From Burkholderiales bacterium (GTDB taxonomy: Bacteria; Pseudomonadota; Gammaproteobacteria; Burkholderiales; Burkholderiaceae_C): a stretch of DNA of 24,252 bases. Both the position numbers and the translations under genes were made by a program. Each line of letters opens with the position of its first letter. Positions within the stretch are counted from its first letter, which is position 1. A model generated the notes under the pieces. That model had not been told where the DNA came from. It did no database searches and saw only the letters and a program-made list of their open reading frames with translations. This document shows positions 14,427 through 22,138 of the stretch, piece by piece. The DNA lies in assembly GCA_016703325.1 (NCBI GenBank), contig JADJCH010000041.1, positions 1 to 24,252 on the forward strand, written 5' to 3'.

Positions 14427-15665
14427 ATGCCCATGACCAAGGAAGACAACGACCTGGTGACCCGCGTCGACAACGGCGCCCCGCTGGGCGAGATGCTGCG
14501 CCAGCACTACTGGCTGCCGGCCATCCCGTCGTCCAAGCTCGAAGCCGGCGGGCGCCCCTACCGCGTGCGCCTGCTCGGCAGGAACTACGCCGCCTTCCGC
14601 GCCGGCAACGGCACGGCGGGGGTGATCGACGAGGCCTGCCCGCACCGCAAGACCTCCATGCTGCTGGCGCGCAGCGAGGAGGACGGCCTGCGCTGCATCT
14701 ACCACGGCTGGAAGATCAACGTGACGGGCAGCCTCGCCGAGGCGCCCAACCACAGCGGCGACCAGCAGCAGTTCTGCAAGCACATCCGCACCAACCAGTA
14801 CACGGTGGTGGAGCGCGGCGGCATCGTCTGGGTGTGGCTGGGCAAAGGGGACACCCCACCCCAGTTTCCCGAGCTGCCCTTCGTCGACCTGCCCGAAGAA
14901 CAGCGCGCCGTCACCAGCGTCGAAGTGCCGACCAACTGGCTGCAGGGCGTCGAAGCCTCGATGGACTCCTCTCACGTGGGTGTGCTGCACGAGTCGACCA
15001 CCAAACTCACGGCCGGCAGCGGCAACGAGCGCCTGCTGATGACCCAAGCCCTGGCGCCGCGCCTGGAGTTCGAGGAGCGGCCCTACGGCTTCCGCTACGC
15101 CGCCATCCGCGAGGTGGGGGAGGACCGGTTCTACGCCCGCATCAACAACTTCGTGATGCCCTGGTACGGCCTGATCTGCGCACCCTACGAGAAGGGCCCG
15201 GCGATGGTGTTCTTCTCCACCCCGGTGGACGACGTGACGCACCGCGCCTGGTTCGTCAATTTCAACGAGCACGCGCCGCTGGGCCCGACCATCATCTCCA
15301 CCGCGGCGGACGTGTGGAACTCCCCGCCGGTGCCCGAGGGCGGTGCGGCCAACAACTGGGGCCAGAACCGCGACCTGATGAAGCGTGGTCACGCCAGCGG
15401 ATTCCCGCAGCACCTGGCCACCGAGGACTTCGCGATGTTCCTCGGCCAGGGCCCGATCGCCGACCGCACCGACGAGCAGCTCTGCTCCGCCGACGGCGCG
15501 GTGCTGCGCGTGCGTGCGGCGATCCTGAAGTCGGTGCGCGAGTTCATGGCCGGCAAGCCGCCCACGCTGGCGACGAGCCCGGCGCTGGACTACCGCCAGG
15601 CACGCTCCGTGGGCGGCGTGCTGCCCGGCGGCAGCGACTGGCGCGTGCTGGCCGAGCAGGCCTGA
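14427..15665 (+). CDS. Rieske non-haem iron ring-hydroxylating oxygenase, phthalate 4,5-dioxygenase type
   Basis: A 412-residue oxygenase alpha subunit. The Rieske cluster ligands are Cys71-His73 (CPHR) and Cys90-His93 (CIYHGW). The mononuclear iron site follows NWLQGVEASMD, with Asp180, His183 and His188 (DSSHVGVLH). An Asp in LATEDF is a candidate third iron ligand. Sequence and length fit the phthalate dioxygenase-like group, which works without a beta subunit and takes electrons from an FMN/[2Fe-2S] reductase; such a reductase gene lies two genes downstream. The family includes aromatic-acid dioxygenases, demethylases and monooxygenases. GAGGAG precedes the ATG. Ring hydroxylation giving the diol for the LigB-type enzyme is inferred. 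Confidence 0.9.
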   Translation: MPMTKEDNDLVTRVDNGAPLGEMLRQHYWLPAIPSSKLEAGGRPYRVRLLGRNYAAFRAGNGTAGVIDEACPHRKTSMLLARSEEDGLRCIYHGWKINVTGSLAEAPNHSGDQQQFCKHIRTNQYTVVERGGIVWVWLGKGDTPPQFPELPFVDLPEEQRAVTSVEVPTNWLQGVEASMDSSHVGVLHESTTKLTAGSGNERLLMTQALAPRLEFEERPYGFRYAAIREVGEDRFYARINNFVMPWYGLICAPYEKGPAMVFFSTPVDDVTHRAWFVNFNEHAPLGPTIISTAADVWNSPPVPEGGAANNWGQNRDLMKRGHASGFPQHLATEDFAMFLGQGPIADRTDEQLCSADGAVLRVRAAILKSVREFMAGKPPTLATSPALDYRQARSVGGVLPGGSDWRVLAEQA

Positions 15666-15683
15666 CCCCGGAGGACCGCAGCC

Positions 15684-16662
15684 ATGCTGAGTCGACGCCA
15701 CCTTCCTACCTCCACCGGGCGGCGGTCCCGATCCTGCCCTGCCGGCGGGCGCGGCCCAGCCGGACAAGTCGCCCATCCGCATCCTGATCGGTTTCCCGCC
15801 CGGCGGGGCCACCGACGCCATTGCACGGACGGTGGCCGACCGCCTGCCGGCCCTGCTGGGCCAGCCGGTGATGGTGGAGAACAAGCCCGGCGCCGGAGGC
15901 CGCCTGGCCGCCGATGCGGTGCTGGCCGCGCCGGCCGACGGGTTGACTTACATGATCGCGCCCAACGCCACGCCCACCTTCCAGATGCTGGTGTTCGGCC
16001 ACCAGGTGAAGTGGAACATCCTGCGCGACTTCACCGCGGTGGCCGGCATCGCCAGCTACCCGCTGGGCATGGGCGTGTCGCTGGCCAGCGGAGCGAGCAA
16101 CGCCAAGGAATTTTTCGCCTGGGCCCGCGCCAACCCGGACAAGGCGGCCTTCGGCACGCCGGGCCTCGGCGGGCAGAACCACTTCCTGGGCGTGCAACTG
16201 TCCAAGGCCGCTGGGGTGGAGCTGCGCGTCACACCCTACAAGGGCTCACCTCCGATGGTGACCGACCTGCTCGGCGGCCACGTCAGCGCGGCGATCAGCC
16301 TGCTGGATGCGATGATGACCCACCACCGCGCCGGCAAGATCCGCGTGATCGGTGTGTTTTCCGAGCAGCGCTCACCGCTGATGCCCGACATCCCGACCTT
16401 CGCCGAACAGGGCATCCCGGTGACCAGCGGCGAAGCCTGGACCGGCGTGTGGACCCGCGCCGGCGCGCCAGCCGCGATGGTGGACCGGGTGCGCGTGGCG
16501 ATCTACCACGCCCTGCAGATGCCGGAGGTCAAGGACACCTTGACGCAGAAGCTCTGGGTCAACCCCCACTACCGCAACGGGGCCGAGCTGGAGGCCGTGC
16601 AGCGCGCCGAGCTGGCGCACTGGGAACCCATCATCAGGTCCTCCGGCTTCAAACCCGAATGA
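15684..16662 (+). CDS. Bug-family binding protein, signal peptide broken by two apparent frameshifts
   Basis: The mature protein is intact from about 15750: SPIRILIGFPPGGATD, NKPGAGG, GTPGLGGQ, PDIPTFAEQG and the C-terminal HWEPIIRSSG are all Bug signatures. ATG 15684, 18 bases after the oxygenase stop with GGAGGA upstream, opens a signal peptide (MLSRRHLPTSTG) in a different frame. Adding one base near 15717 and one after 15736 gives a continuous hydrophobic leader through AAVPIL and ALPAGAAQPDK, and a protein of about 326 residues like the other Bug gene. I therefore regard both as single-base deletions in the sequence rather than real lesions. The stop overlaps the reductase start by ATGA. 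Its ligand is unknown, presumably a pathway acid. Confidence 0.82.
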
Positions 16663-17648
16663 CGACACCCCTCCTCACCCTGCGCGTGCGCAGCCTCACC
16701 TGGGAGGCTGAAGGCATCCTCGGCATCGAGCTGGTGCCGCTGCAGCCCAACACGCTGCTGCCGGCCTTCGAGGCCGGCGCGCACATCGACCTGCACCTGC
16801 CCGATGCGGGCAGCGGCGCGCACATCCGCAGCTACTCGCTGCTGAACGCGCCCGGTGAACGGCAGCGTTACTGCGTCGCGGTGAACCTGGACGCAGCCAG
16901 CCGCGGCGGCTCGCGCTGGATCCACGAGCAGCTGCGCTGTGGCCAGACGCTGGCGGTGGGCGCACCGCGCAACAACTTCCCGCTCGACGAGGCCGCGCCG
17001 CTGTCCATCTTCTTCGCCGGGGGCATCGGCGTCACGCCGATCCTGGGCATGATCCGGCGGCTGGAGGCCATCGGCCGGCCCTGGCGGCTGCACCACGCCA
17101 CCCGCAGCGCGGCGCATGCCCCCTACGTTCGCGAGCTTCAGGCCCTGTCCGAAGCCGCTCAGGCGGCCGGGCGCGACGGTGCGCTGAACCTGCACTTCGA
17201 CGCCGAACGCGGCCGGGTGCTGGACATCGCCGGCCTCATCGCCACGCTGCCCGCCGACAGCCACGTCTACTGCTGCGGCCCGCTGGGCATGCTGGGCGCC
17301 TTCGAGGCGGCCACCGCCACCCTGCCACGTGAGCAGGTGCACCTGGAGTACTTCGCTGCCAAGGAGGCCGCCGCCACCGGGGGCGGCTACCACGTCGAGC
17401 TGCAGCGCAGTGCCCGCAGCCTGCAGGTGCGTCCCGGCGAGACCCTGCTCGACCGCCTGCTGGCCGAGGGCGTGGATGTGCTCTTTTCCTGCCGCGAAGG
17501 GGTCTGCGGCACCTGCGAGGTCAAGGTGCTGGCCGGCGAGCCCGACCACCGCGACCTGGTGCTCAGCGCCGCCGAGCGCGCCGCCAATACCCGGATGATG
17601 GTCTGCTGCTCCGGCGCCAAGACCCCGAAGCTGGTCCTCGACCTCTGA
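16659..17648 (+). CDS. Phthalate dioxygenase reductase-type protein (FMN/NADH/[2Fe-2S])
   Basis: A 329-residue oxidoreductase with three modules in class IA order. The flavin domain has RSYSLLNAP (from residue 57), the nucleotide-binding domain has FFAGGIGVTP (about 118-127) and YCCGP (about 204-208), and the C-terminal plant-type ferredoxin has Cys278, Cys283, Cys286 and Cys316 (CREGVCGTC...CC). These proteins pass electrons from NADH to phthalate-type Rieske oxygenases or VanA-like demethylases. ATG 16659 shares ATGA with the Bug gene stop. The same frame stays open upstream through the Bug gene, but that part is a shadow and not a fusion. The obvious partner is the Rieske oxygenase gene upstream. 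Confidence 0.93.
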   Translation: MTTPLLTLRVRSLTWEAEGILGIELVPLQPNTLLPAFEAGAHIDLHLPDAGSGAHIRSYSLLNAPGERQRYCVAVNLDAASRGGSRWIHEQLRCGQTLAVGAPRNNFPLDEAAPLSIFFAGGIGVTPILGMIRRLEAIGRPWRLHHATRSAAHAPYVRELQALSEAAQAAGRDGALNLHFDAERGRVLDIAGLIATLPADSHVYCCGPLGMLGAFEAATATLPREQVHLEYFAAKEAAATGGGYHVELQRSARSLQVRPGETLLDRLLAEGVDVLFSCREGVCGTCEVKVLAGEPDHRDLVLSAAERAANTRMMVCCSGAKTPKLVLDL

Positions 17649-17661
17649 ACAAGATCACCCC

Positions 17662-18468
17662 ATGTCCGACGCCTTCATCACCTACGAACTCGACGGCCCG
17701 GTGGCCCTGATCGGCCTGAACCGCCCGGACAAACGCAATGCGATCAACGACGCGCTGATCGTTGAGTTGAACGCCGCGGTGCAACGCGCCCATGAGGACG
17801 CCCATGTCATCGTGCTGCACGGCCACGGCCCCAACTTCTGCGCCGGGCTGGATCTGGCCGAGGCGCTGGCGCGCGCCACCGGCAAGATCACGCCGCCGCG
17901 CAAGCGACGTCGCCACAACTGGCACACGGTGTTCGACCAGATCGCCCGCGGGCCGATCCCGGTGGTGGCCGCACTGCACGGCGCGGTGGTGGGCGGCGGG
18001 CTGGAGCTGGCCACCGCGGCGCATGTGCGCGTCTGTGACGAGACCGCCTTCTTCGGCCTGCCCGAGGGGCAGCGCGGCATCTTCGTCGGCGGCGGCGGCA
18101 CGGTGCGCATCCAGCGCGTGGTGGGCACCACGGTGATGATGGACATGATGCTCACCGGCCGCCTGCTCAACCCCGCCGAAGGGCTGCAGGAGCACATCGT
18201 GCGCTACGTCACCCCCGCCGGCCAGGCGCTGGCCAAGGCCCGGGAGCTGGCGCATCGCATCGCGCAGAACACCCTCGAGACCAACTGGAAGATCGTCAAC
18301 GTGCTGCCGCGCATCCAGGACCTGTCGCACGACGACGGCCTGTTCTTCGAGCAGCTCAACTCCGCGATGGCCCGCCCGCCCGAGGTGGAGCAACGCCTGC
18401 GCGAGTTCGTCGAGGGCAAGGCGAAACCCCTGGTCAGCAAGGACGGCGGCGAGCCGAAGGGGGACTGA
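17662..18468 (+). CDS. Enoyl-CoA hydratase/isomerase (crotonase) family protein
   Basis: A 268-residue complete crotonase. The oxyanion-hole block NFCAGLDL is at about residues 58-65. GAVVGGGLELATAAHVRV contains Glu115, and GLPEGQRG contains Glu135; these are close to the two catalytic glutamates of enoyl-CoA hydratase. A hydratase is therefore likely, and the divergent KRRRHNW loop (81-87) suggests an unusual acyl group. It starts 13 bases after the reductase gene and ends just before the 3-hydroxyacyl-CoA dehydrogenase gene, so the two may perform consecutive hydration and oxidation. Similar family members also act as aromatic side-chain hydratase/lyases, which cannot be excluded. Confidence 0.9.
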   Translation: MSDAFITYELDGPVALIGLNRPDKRNAINDALIVELNAAVQRAHEDAHVIVLHGHGPNFCAGLDLAEALARATGKITPPRKRRRHNWHTVFDQIARGPIPVVAALHGAVVGGGLELATAAHVRVCDETAFFGLPEGQRGIFVGGGGTVRIQRVVGTTVMMDMMLTGRLLNPAEGLQEHIVRYVTPAGQALAKARELAHRIAQNTLETNWKIVNVLPRIQDLSHDDGLFFEQLNSAMARPPEVEQRLREFVEGKAKPLVSKDGGEPKGD

Positions 18469-18469
18469 C

Positions 18470-19822
18470 GTGAGCGTCTTCGAACTCACCGACGCCGACC
18501 GGGCCGCCGCGGCCGAGCATGTCCGTTTTGCCGAACGGGAGGCCGCCAAAACCGGCCTGCCGGCCGACACGCCGCTGCGCCCGGTGGACCAGGTGGCCGT
18601 GATCGGCGCCGGCACGATGGGCGGCGGCATCGCGATGGCGTTGGCCAACGCCGGCCTGCCGGTGGTGCTGGTCGATGCCGACGCCGCCGCTCTGGAGCGC
18701 GGCCTGCAGCGCGTGCGGGCCAACTACGACACCAGCGTTCAACGCGGCAAGCTCACGCCCGAGGCGGTGGCCGAGCGCATGGCGCGCATCCGCGGCACAA
18801 ACAACCTGGCCGACGCCGGCGGACCTGACGGCGCCGACCTCTTCATCGAAGCGGTGTTCGAGGACATGGCGCTCAAGCAGCGGTTGTTCCGCGAGCTGGA
18901 CGCCATCGCCAAGGCGGGCGCCATCCTGGCCACCAACACCTCCGGGCTGGACATCAACGAGATCGCCGCGGCCACGCGCCGCCCGCAGGACGTGGTCGGC
19001 GCGCACTTCTTCAGCCCGGCCAACGTGATGCGCCTGCTGGAGGTGGTGCGAAGCCCCGATGCCACCGCGGCAGATGTGGTGGTCACGCTGATGGCGCTGG
19101 GCCGGCGCATCGGCAAGGTGGCGGTGCTGGCGCGCATCTGGCCGGGCTTCATCGGCAACGCGCTGTTCCGCCAATACAACCGCGATGCGCACTTTCTGGT
19201 GGAAGACGGCGCACTGCCGCACGAGGTGGATGCCACGCTGACGAAATTCGGCTACGCGATGGGCATCTTCGCGGTGCATGACATGGCCGGCAACGACGTG
19301 GGCTACCCCACCCGCAAGGCGCAGATGGCCACGCGCCCCACCGACCGGCGCTGGAACGACCTCATCCTGAAGCTGGTCGAGATGGGCCGGCTGGGACAGA
19401 AGAGCGGCCAGGGCTGGTACCGCTACGAGGCCGGCGACCGCCGACCGCAGCGTGACCCCGAGCTGGAGGCCTGGATCGTCGCGGAGTCGGCGCGCATGGG
19501 CATCACCCGCCGGCCGATCGGCGAGGAGGAGATCCTGGAGCGCTGCCTCTACGGCATGGTCAACGAAGGCGCGCGGCTGCTGGAGCACGGCATTGCATTG
19601 CGGCCCAGCGACATCGACATCGTCTACCTGACCGGCTACGGCTTTCCCGCCGCGCAAGGCGGGCCGATGGCCATGGCCGACCGCATCGGCCTGCCGAAGG
19701 TGCTGGCCGCCATCCGCCGCCTGCACGCCGAGCACGGCTTCTGGTGGCAGCCCGCGCCGCTGCTGGAGCAGCTGGTGGCCGAGGGGCGCAGCTTTGCGGA
19801 TCTGCAGCGCGCCGGCGGCTGA
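18470..19822 (+). CDS. 3-hydroxyacyl-CoA dehydrogenase, NAD-dependent
   Basis: A 450-residue protein with an NAD-binding Rossmann motif (VAVIGAGTMGGGIA, residues 42-55), the catalytic His179 and Glu191 in HFFSPANVM-LLEVV, and duplicated C-terminal 3HCDH domains, the second with YGFPAAQGGPM. It resembles the dehydrogenase half of FadB without the crotonase half, whose function may be provided by the preceding gene. The start is GTG 18470, two bases after that gene's stop, with AAGGGGGA upstream. The 40-residue N-terminal extension resembles the linker seen in FadB-type proteins. Expected role: oxidation of a 3-hydroxyacyl-CoA intermediate. It is the last clear gene of the plus-strand catabolic operon. 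Confidence 0.92.
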   Translation: MSVFELTDADRAAAAEHVRFAEREAAKTGLPADTPLRPVDQVAVIGAGTMGGGIAMALANAGLPVVLVDADAAALERGLQRVRANYDTSVQRGKLTPEAVAERMARIRGTNNLADAGGPDGADLFIEAVFEDMALKQRLFRELDAIAKAGAILATNTSGLDINEIAAATRRPQDVVGAHFFSPANVMRLLEVVRSPDATAADVVVTLMALGRRIGKVAVLARIWPGFIGNALFRQYNRDAHFLVEDGALPHEVDATLTKFGYAMGIFAVHDMAGNDVGYPTRKAQMATRPTDRRWNDLILKLVEMGRLGQKSGQGWYRYEAGDRRPQRDPELEAWIVAESARMGITRRPIGEEEILERCLYGMVNEGARLLEHGIALRPSDIDIVYLTGYGFPAAQGGPMAMADRIGLPKVLAAIRRLHAEHGFWWQPAPLLEQLVAEGRSFADLQRAGG

Positions 19823-19829
19823 TGCCGCC

Positions 19830-20114
19830 TCAACTCAAGGCACGCATCACCACATGGGGTTCGCGGTCGATCAGGTTGAGCAGTACCAGTGCAGGCCCCT
19901 GAGGGCGGCGGTCCCCCCGCTCCCAATGCCTCAAGGTGGCCACCGAAAACCCGAACCGCGCCGCAAACTGCACCTGGCTCAGGCCCAGACGGGCTCGCAC
20001 CGCGGCCACGTCTACAGCGACCGGCGTGTAGGTCCGAACCTCGATCGGCTCGCCACGAGCATGCACGGTGGCTTCGATCAGCCCCTGACGGATGCTCTCA
20101 AACGCCTTGCCCAT
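19830..20114 (-). CDS. XRE-family helix-turn-helix antitoxin-like regulator
   Basis: A 94-residue protein. The C-terminal half is a clear XRE helix-turn-helix (LGLSQVQFAARFGFSVATLRHWERG, about residues 43-67 when read as one domain), followed by the short tail found in HigA/NadS-like antitoxins. The N-terminal MGKAFESIRQGLIEA is also typical of that group. GGAG lies ten bases before the ATG, and a stop codon in the adjacent frame ends three bases before it, as expected for a toxin-first operon. It converges with the plus-strand catabolic operon, only seven bases from its last stop. It probably neutralises a RelE/HigB-type toxin and represses its own operon; the toxin gene is not readable here. 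Confidence 0.8.
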   Translation of the reverse strand: MGKAFESIRQGLIEATVHARGEPIEVRTYTPVAVDVAAVRARLGLSQVQFAARFGFSVATLRHWERGDRRPQGPALVLLNLIDREPHVVMRALS

Positions 20115-20117
20115 GAT

Positions 20118-20175
20118 TCATTTCTCCAACCAGATCTGCACCAACAGGTCCACCAGTTCCCCAGCTCATTGCATT
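20118..20175 (-). pseudogene. Possible C-terminal tail of a RelE/HigB-type toxin gene
   Basis: Just upstream of the antitoxin, one frame reads ELVDLLVQIWLEK then TGA, three bases before the antitoxin ATG. With one base added in the four-base G run at 20159-20162, the reading extends to AECNELGELVDLLVQIWLEK. Spacing and position fit a toxin-antitoxin operon, but the body of the gene is replaced by a near-pure G/C tract. Toxin family cannot be determined; this is inference from arrangement and a short peptide. Confidence 0.3.
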
Positions 20176-20225
20176 CGGCGCGGGGCGGGGTCGCGCGCGT
20201 GCTTTCCGCAAAGAGCCCGGCAAAA

Positions 20226-20432
20226 CCGCGGGCGCCCCCGCGCGGCGGGGGGGGGAGCCGCCGCCCCCCCCCCGCCCGCCCCGCCCCGCCCCAGCGCCCC
20301 CGGGGGCCCCGCGCCCCCCGCCGGCCCCCCCCCCCGGCCCCGCGCGGGGGCGGGGCGGGGCCGGGGGGGGGGCGGGGGGCCCGCGCCCCCCCCCCCGCCC
20401 CGCCCCGGGCCCCCCCCGCCGGGCGCCGGCGG
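20226..20432. other. 207-base tract of almost only G and C, probable sequence artefact
   Basis: Apart from two A residues (20256 and 20293), this stretch has no A or T and consists of long C and G homopolymers. Both strands stay open because stop codons need A or T, so open frames here mean nothing. Composition is unlike even the GC-rich genes around it. I see no gene, periodic repeat unit or convincing hairpin design. Low-quality base calls or a failed consensus are the most likely explanation; a real GC-rich insertion is less likely. Confidence 0.75.
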
Positions 20433-20447
20433 TTCAGGGAGGAAAAT

Positions 20448-20464
20448 GTAATCCATTGGATTAC
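20448..20464. promoter_or_regulatory. Perfect palindrome GTAATCCA-T-TGGATTAC, candidate toxin-antitoxin operator
   Basis: Eight-base arms around a single central base. It lies about 330 bases upstream of the antitoxin ATG, where the promoter of a toxin-first operon with a toxin of about 100 residues would be. XRE antitoxins usually bind such a palindrome to repress their own operon. It is also 36 bases upstream of the first plus-strand dehydrogenase gene, so it could instead control that gene. Confidence 0.5.
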
Positions 20465-20499
20465 CAAACCTCTCACAACTGCGTAGCAAAGGAATTCTC

Positions 20500-21246
20500 A
20501 TGGGACGACTCGACGGCCGCATCGCGGTGGTGAGCGGCGCGGCCTCCGGCATGGGCCAGGGCGCAGCGCTGAAGCTGGCGCAGGAAGGCGCCGTCATTGA
20601 GATCCTCGACCGCAATGACGCTGCGCAGACCCTCGCGCTGATTCGTGAGGCGGGTGGCGCGGCGGCAGCCTCGCTCTGCGACGTGACGGATGAGGACCAG
20701 ATCCGCGCCGCCGCCCAGGCGGTGGAGGCGCGGCGCGGGCGCATCGACATCCTGGTCAACAACGCCGGCATCCTGTCGGGCCGCAAGCCCTGGCACGAGT
20801 TGACGCGCGCCGAGGTGGACCGCTTCCTGCAGGTCAACTTCATGGGCTACTTCCTGGTCAGCCAGGCCTTCTACCCGCTGCTGAAGAAGAGCAGCGCCGG
20901 GCGCATCATCAACGTGGCCTCGCGCACCTACTACCTGGCCAACCCGGGCCAGATGGCCTACGTGGCCAGCAAGGGCGCGGTGATGGGTTTCACCCGCGTG
21001 CTGTCCAAGGAGCTGGGGCCGGAGAACATCACCGTCAACGCGGTGGCGCCGGGCATGATCGCCACGGAGGGCACGCTGGCGAATTCTCCCGTGGAGGCCT
21101 TCGACCGCGTGATGCAGAACCAGGCCATCCGCAAGCGCGGCCAGCCGCGCCACCTGGCCGGGCTGATCGCCTTCCTGGCCAGCGACGAGGCAGAGCTGAT
21201 CACGGGGCAGTTCATGCTCTGCGACGGCGGCGGTTATCTCCTCTGA
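20500..21246 (+). CDS. Short-chain dehydrogenase/reductase (classical SDR)
   Basis: A 248-residue classical SDR. The nucleotide-binding motif SGAASGMGQG is at residues 13-22, an Asp in ILDRN at the end of the second strand suggests NAD rather than NADP, and NNAG is at about 87-90. The catalytic Ser lies in NVASRTYY and the Tyr-x3-Lys in AYVASKG. AAAGGAATTCTC precedes the ATG. It forms a two-gene plus-strand unit with the next SDR, nine bases away. Candidate roles are oxidation of a cis-dihydrodiol made by the Rieske oxygenase or of a hydroxyacyl intermediate. It lies outside the clear catabolic operon, beyond the antitoxin locus, so pathway membership is uncertain. Confidence 0.9.
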   Translation: MGRLDGRIAVVSGAASGMGQGAALKLAQEGAVIEILDRNDAAQTLALIREAGGAAAASLCDVTDEDQIRAAAQAVEARRGRIDILVNNAGILSGRKPWHELTRAEVDRFLQVNFMGYFLVSQAFYPLLKKSSAGRIINVASRTYYLANPGQMAYVASKGAVMGFTRVLSKELGPENITVNAVAPGMIATEGTLANSPVEAFDRVMQNQAIRKRGQPRHLAGLIAFLASDEAELITGQFMLCDGGGYLL

Positions 21247-21255
21247 GGACACCCG

Positions 21256-22035
21256 ATGGATCTCGGCATTCGCGGGCGCAAAGCCCTGGTCTGCGCCTCG
21301 TCTCAGGGCCTGGGCTACGCCTGTGCGCTGGCGCTGGCTCAGGAGGGTTGTGAGGTCTGGCTGAACGGACGCGATGCGGCCAAGCTGACCGCGGCGGTCG
21401 AGCGCCTGCGGGCCGAAACCGGCGCGACGGTGCACGGTGCGGTGGCCGATCTGGTCACCGACGCCGGACGAAGTGCGCTCCTGGCGGCCTGCCCGGAGCC
21501 GGACATCCTGGTCAACAACAACGCCGGCCCGCCGCCGGGCCAACTGGCCGATTGGGACCACGACGCCTGGATGGGCGCCCTGGAAGCCAACCTGCTCACC
21601 GGCGCGCTGCTGCTGCGCGCCGTGCTGCCGGGCATGCGCTCGCGCCGCTGGGGCCGCATCGTCAACATCACCTCCGCGATGGTGAAGACGCCGCACGCCG
21701 CGATGGGCCTGTCCACCGCCGCCCGCGCCGGCCTGACCGCGCTCAGCCGCGCCCTGGCGCGTGAGGCGGCGCCGGACAACGTGACCCTCAACAACCTGCT
21801 GCCCGAGCGCATCGACACGCCACGCCAGGAGTTCATGGCGCAGCGCATGATGAAAGCGTCGGGCATCAGCCGCGACGAAGCCCGCGCGCAGATCGCCGCC
21901 ACCATCCCCGCCGGCCGCATGGGCCGGCCGGAGGAGTTCGGCGCCGCCTGCGCTTTCCTCTGCAGCGAACTGGCGGGCTACATCAGCGGCCAGAACCTGC
22001 AGCTGGACGGGGGGGCGTACGCCGGGCTGGTCTGA
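21256..22035 (+). CDS. Atypical short-chain dehydrogenase/reductase lacking the Tyr-Lys pair
   Basis: A 259-residue SDR-fold protein with a nucleotide-binding block CASSQGLGYA (residues 13-22), NNNAG at about residue 87, and a typical C-terminus ending in ISGQNLQLDGGAYAG. The ITSAMV strand keeps the catalytic Ser. The following block reads HAAMGLSTAARAGL: aligned with the usual AAYSASKAAVAGL, the catalytic Tyr is Met and the Lys is Thr. I recall a group of proteins annotated as 3-oxoacyl-ACP reductases with a similar LSNxARAGL block, so this is probably a conserved variant and not damage. Its reaction is unknown. GAGGA lies before the ATG, nine bases after the preceding SDR. Confidence 0.85.
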   Translation: MDLGIRGRKALVCASSQGLGYACALALAQEGCEVWLNGRDAAKLTAAVERLRAETGATVHGAVADLVTDAGRSALLAACPEPDILVNNNAGPPPGQLADWDHDAWMGALEANLLTGALLLRAVLPGMRSRRWGRIVNITSAMVKTPHAAMGLSTAARAGLTALSRALAREAAPDNVTLNNLLPERIDTPRQEFMAQRMMKASGISRDEARAQIAATIPAGRMGRPEEFGAACAFLCSELAGYISGQNLQLDGGAYAGLV

Positions 22036-22138
22036 ACGGCCGGACCTGCGGACGGCACCAGCGCGGGCCAGCCCGTGGCCGCCACCCCCCCCTCACCGGG
22101 GTAGGTGGGCAGCTGGGGGCGCCGCCCGCCCTTGCAAG

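Noticed and set aside
15684..17648. A single 654-codon fusion of a leader region to the reductase
   Set aside because: The first 325 codons are the wrong frame of the Bug gene. The reductase has its own ATG at 16659 in a normal ATGA overlap.
14427..17648. 3-Ketosteroid 9-alpha-hydroxylase (KshA/KshB) for the Rieske pair, given the steroid-like side-chain genes
   Set aside because: The Rieske motif CPHR/CIYHGW and the active-site region match the phthalate dioxygenase group, and the reductase is the phthalate-reductase type. No other steroid ring-degradation gene is present.
20226..20432. G-quadruplex or structured repeat element in the G/C tract
   Set aside because: G runs are present but so are equal C runs, with no regular unit and signs of an artefact; no functional claim can be supported.
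12074..20464. The palindromes at 12074 and 20448 as sites for the same regulator (both contain ATCCA and TGGAT)
   Set aside because: Arm spacing differs (15- versus 11-base core), and each is well placed for a different local regulator. The likeness may be chance.
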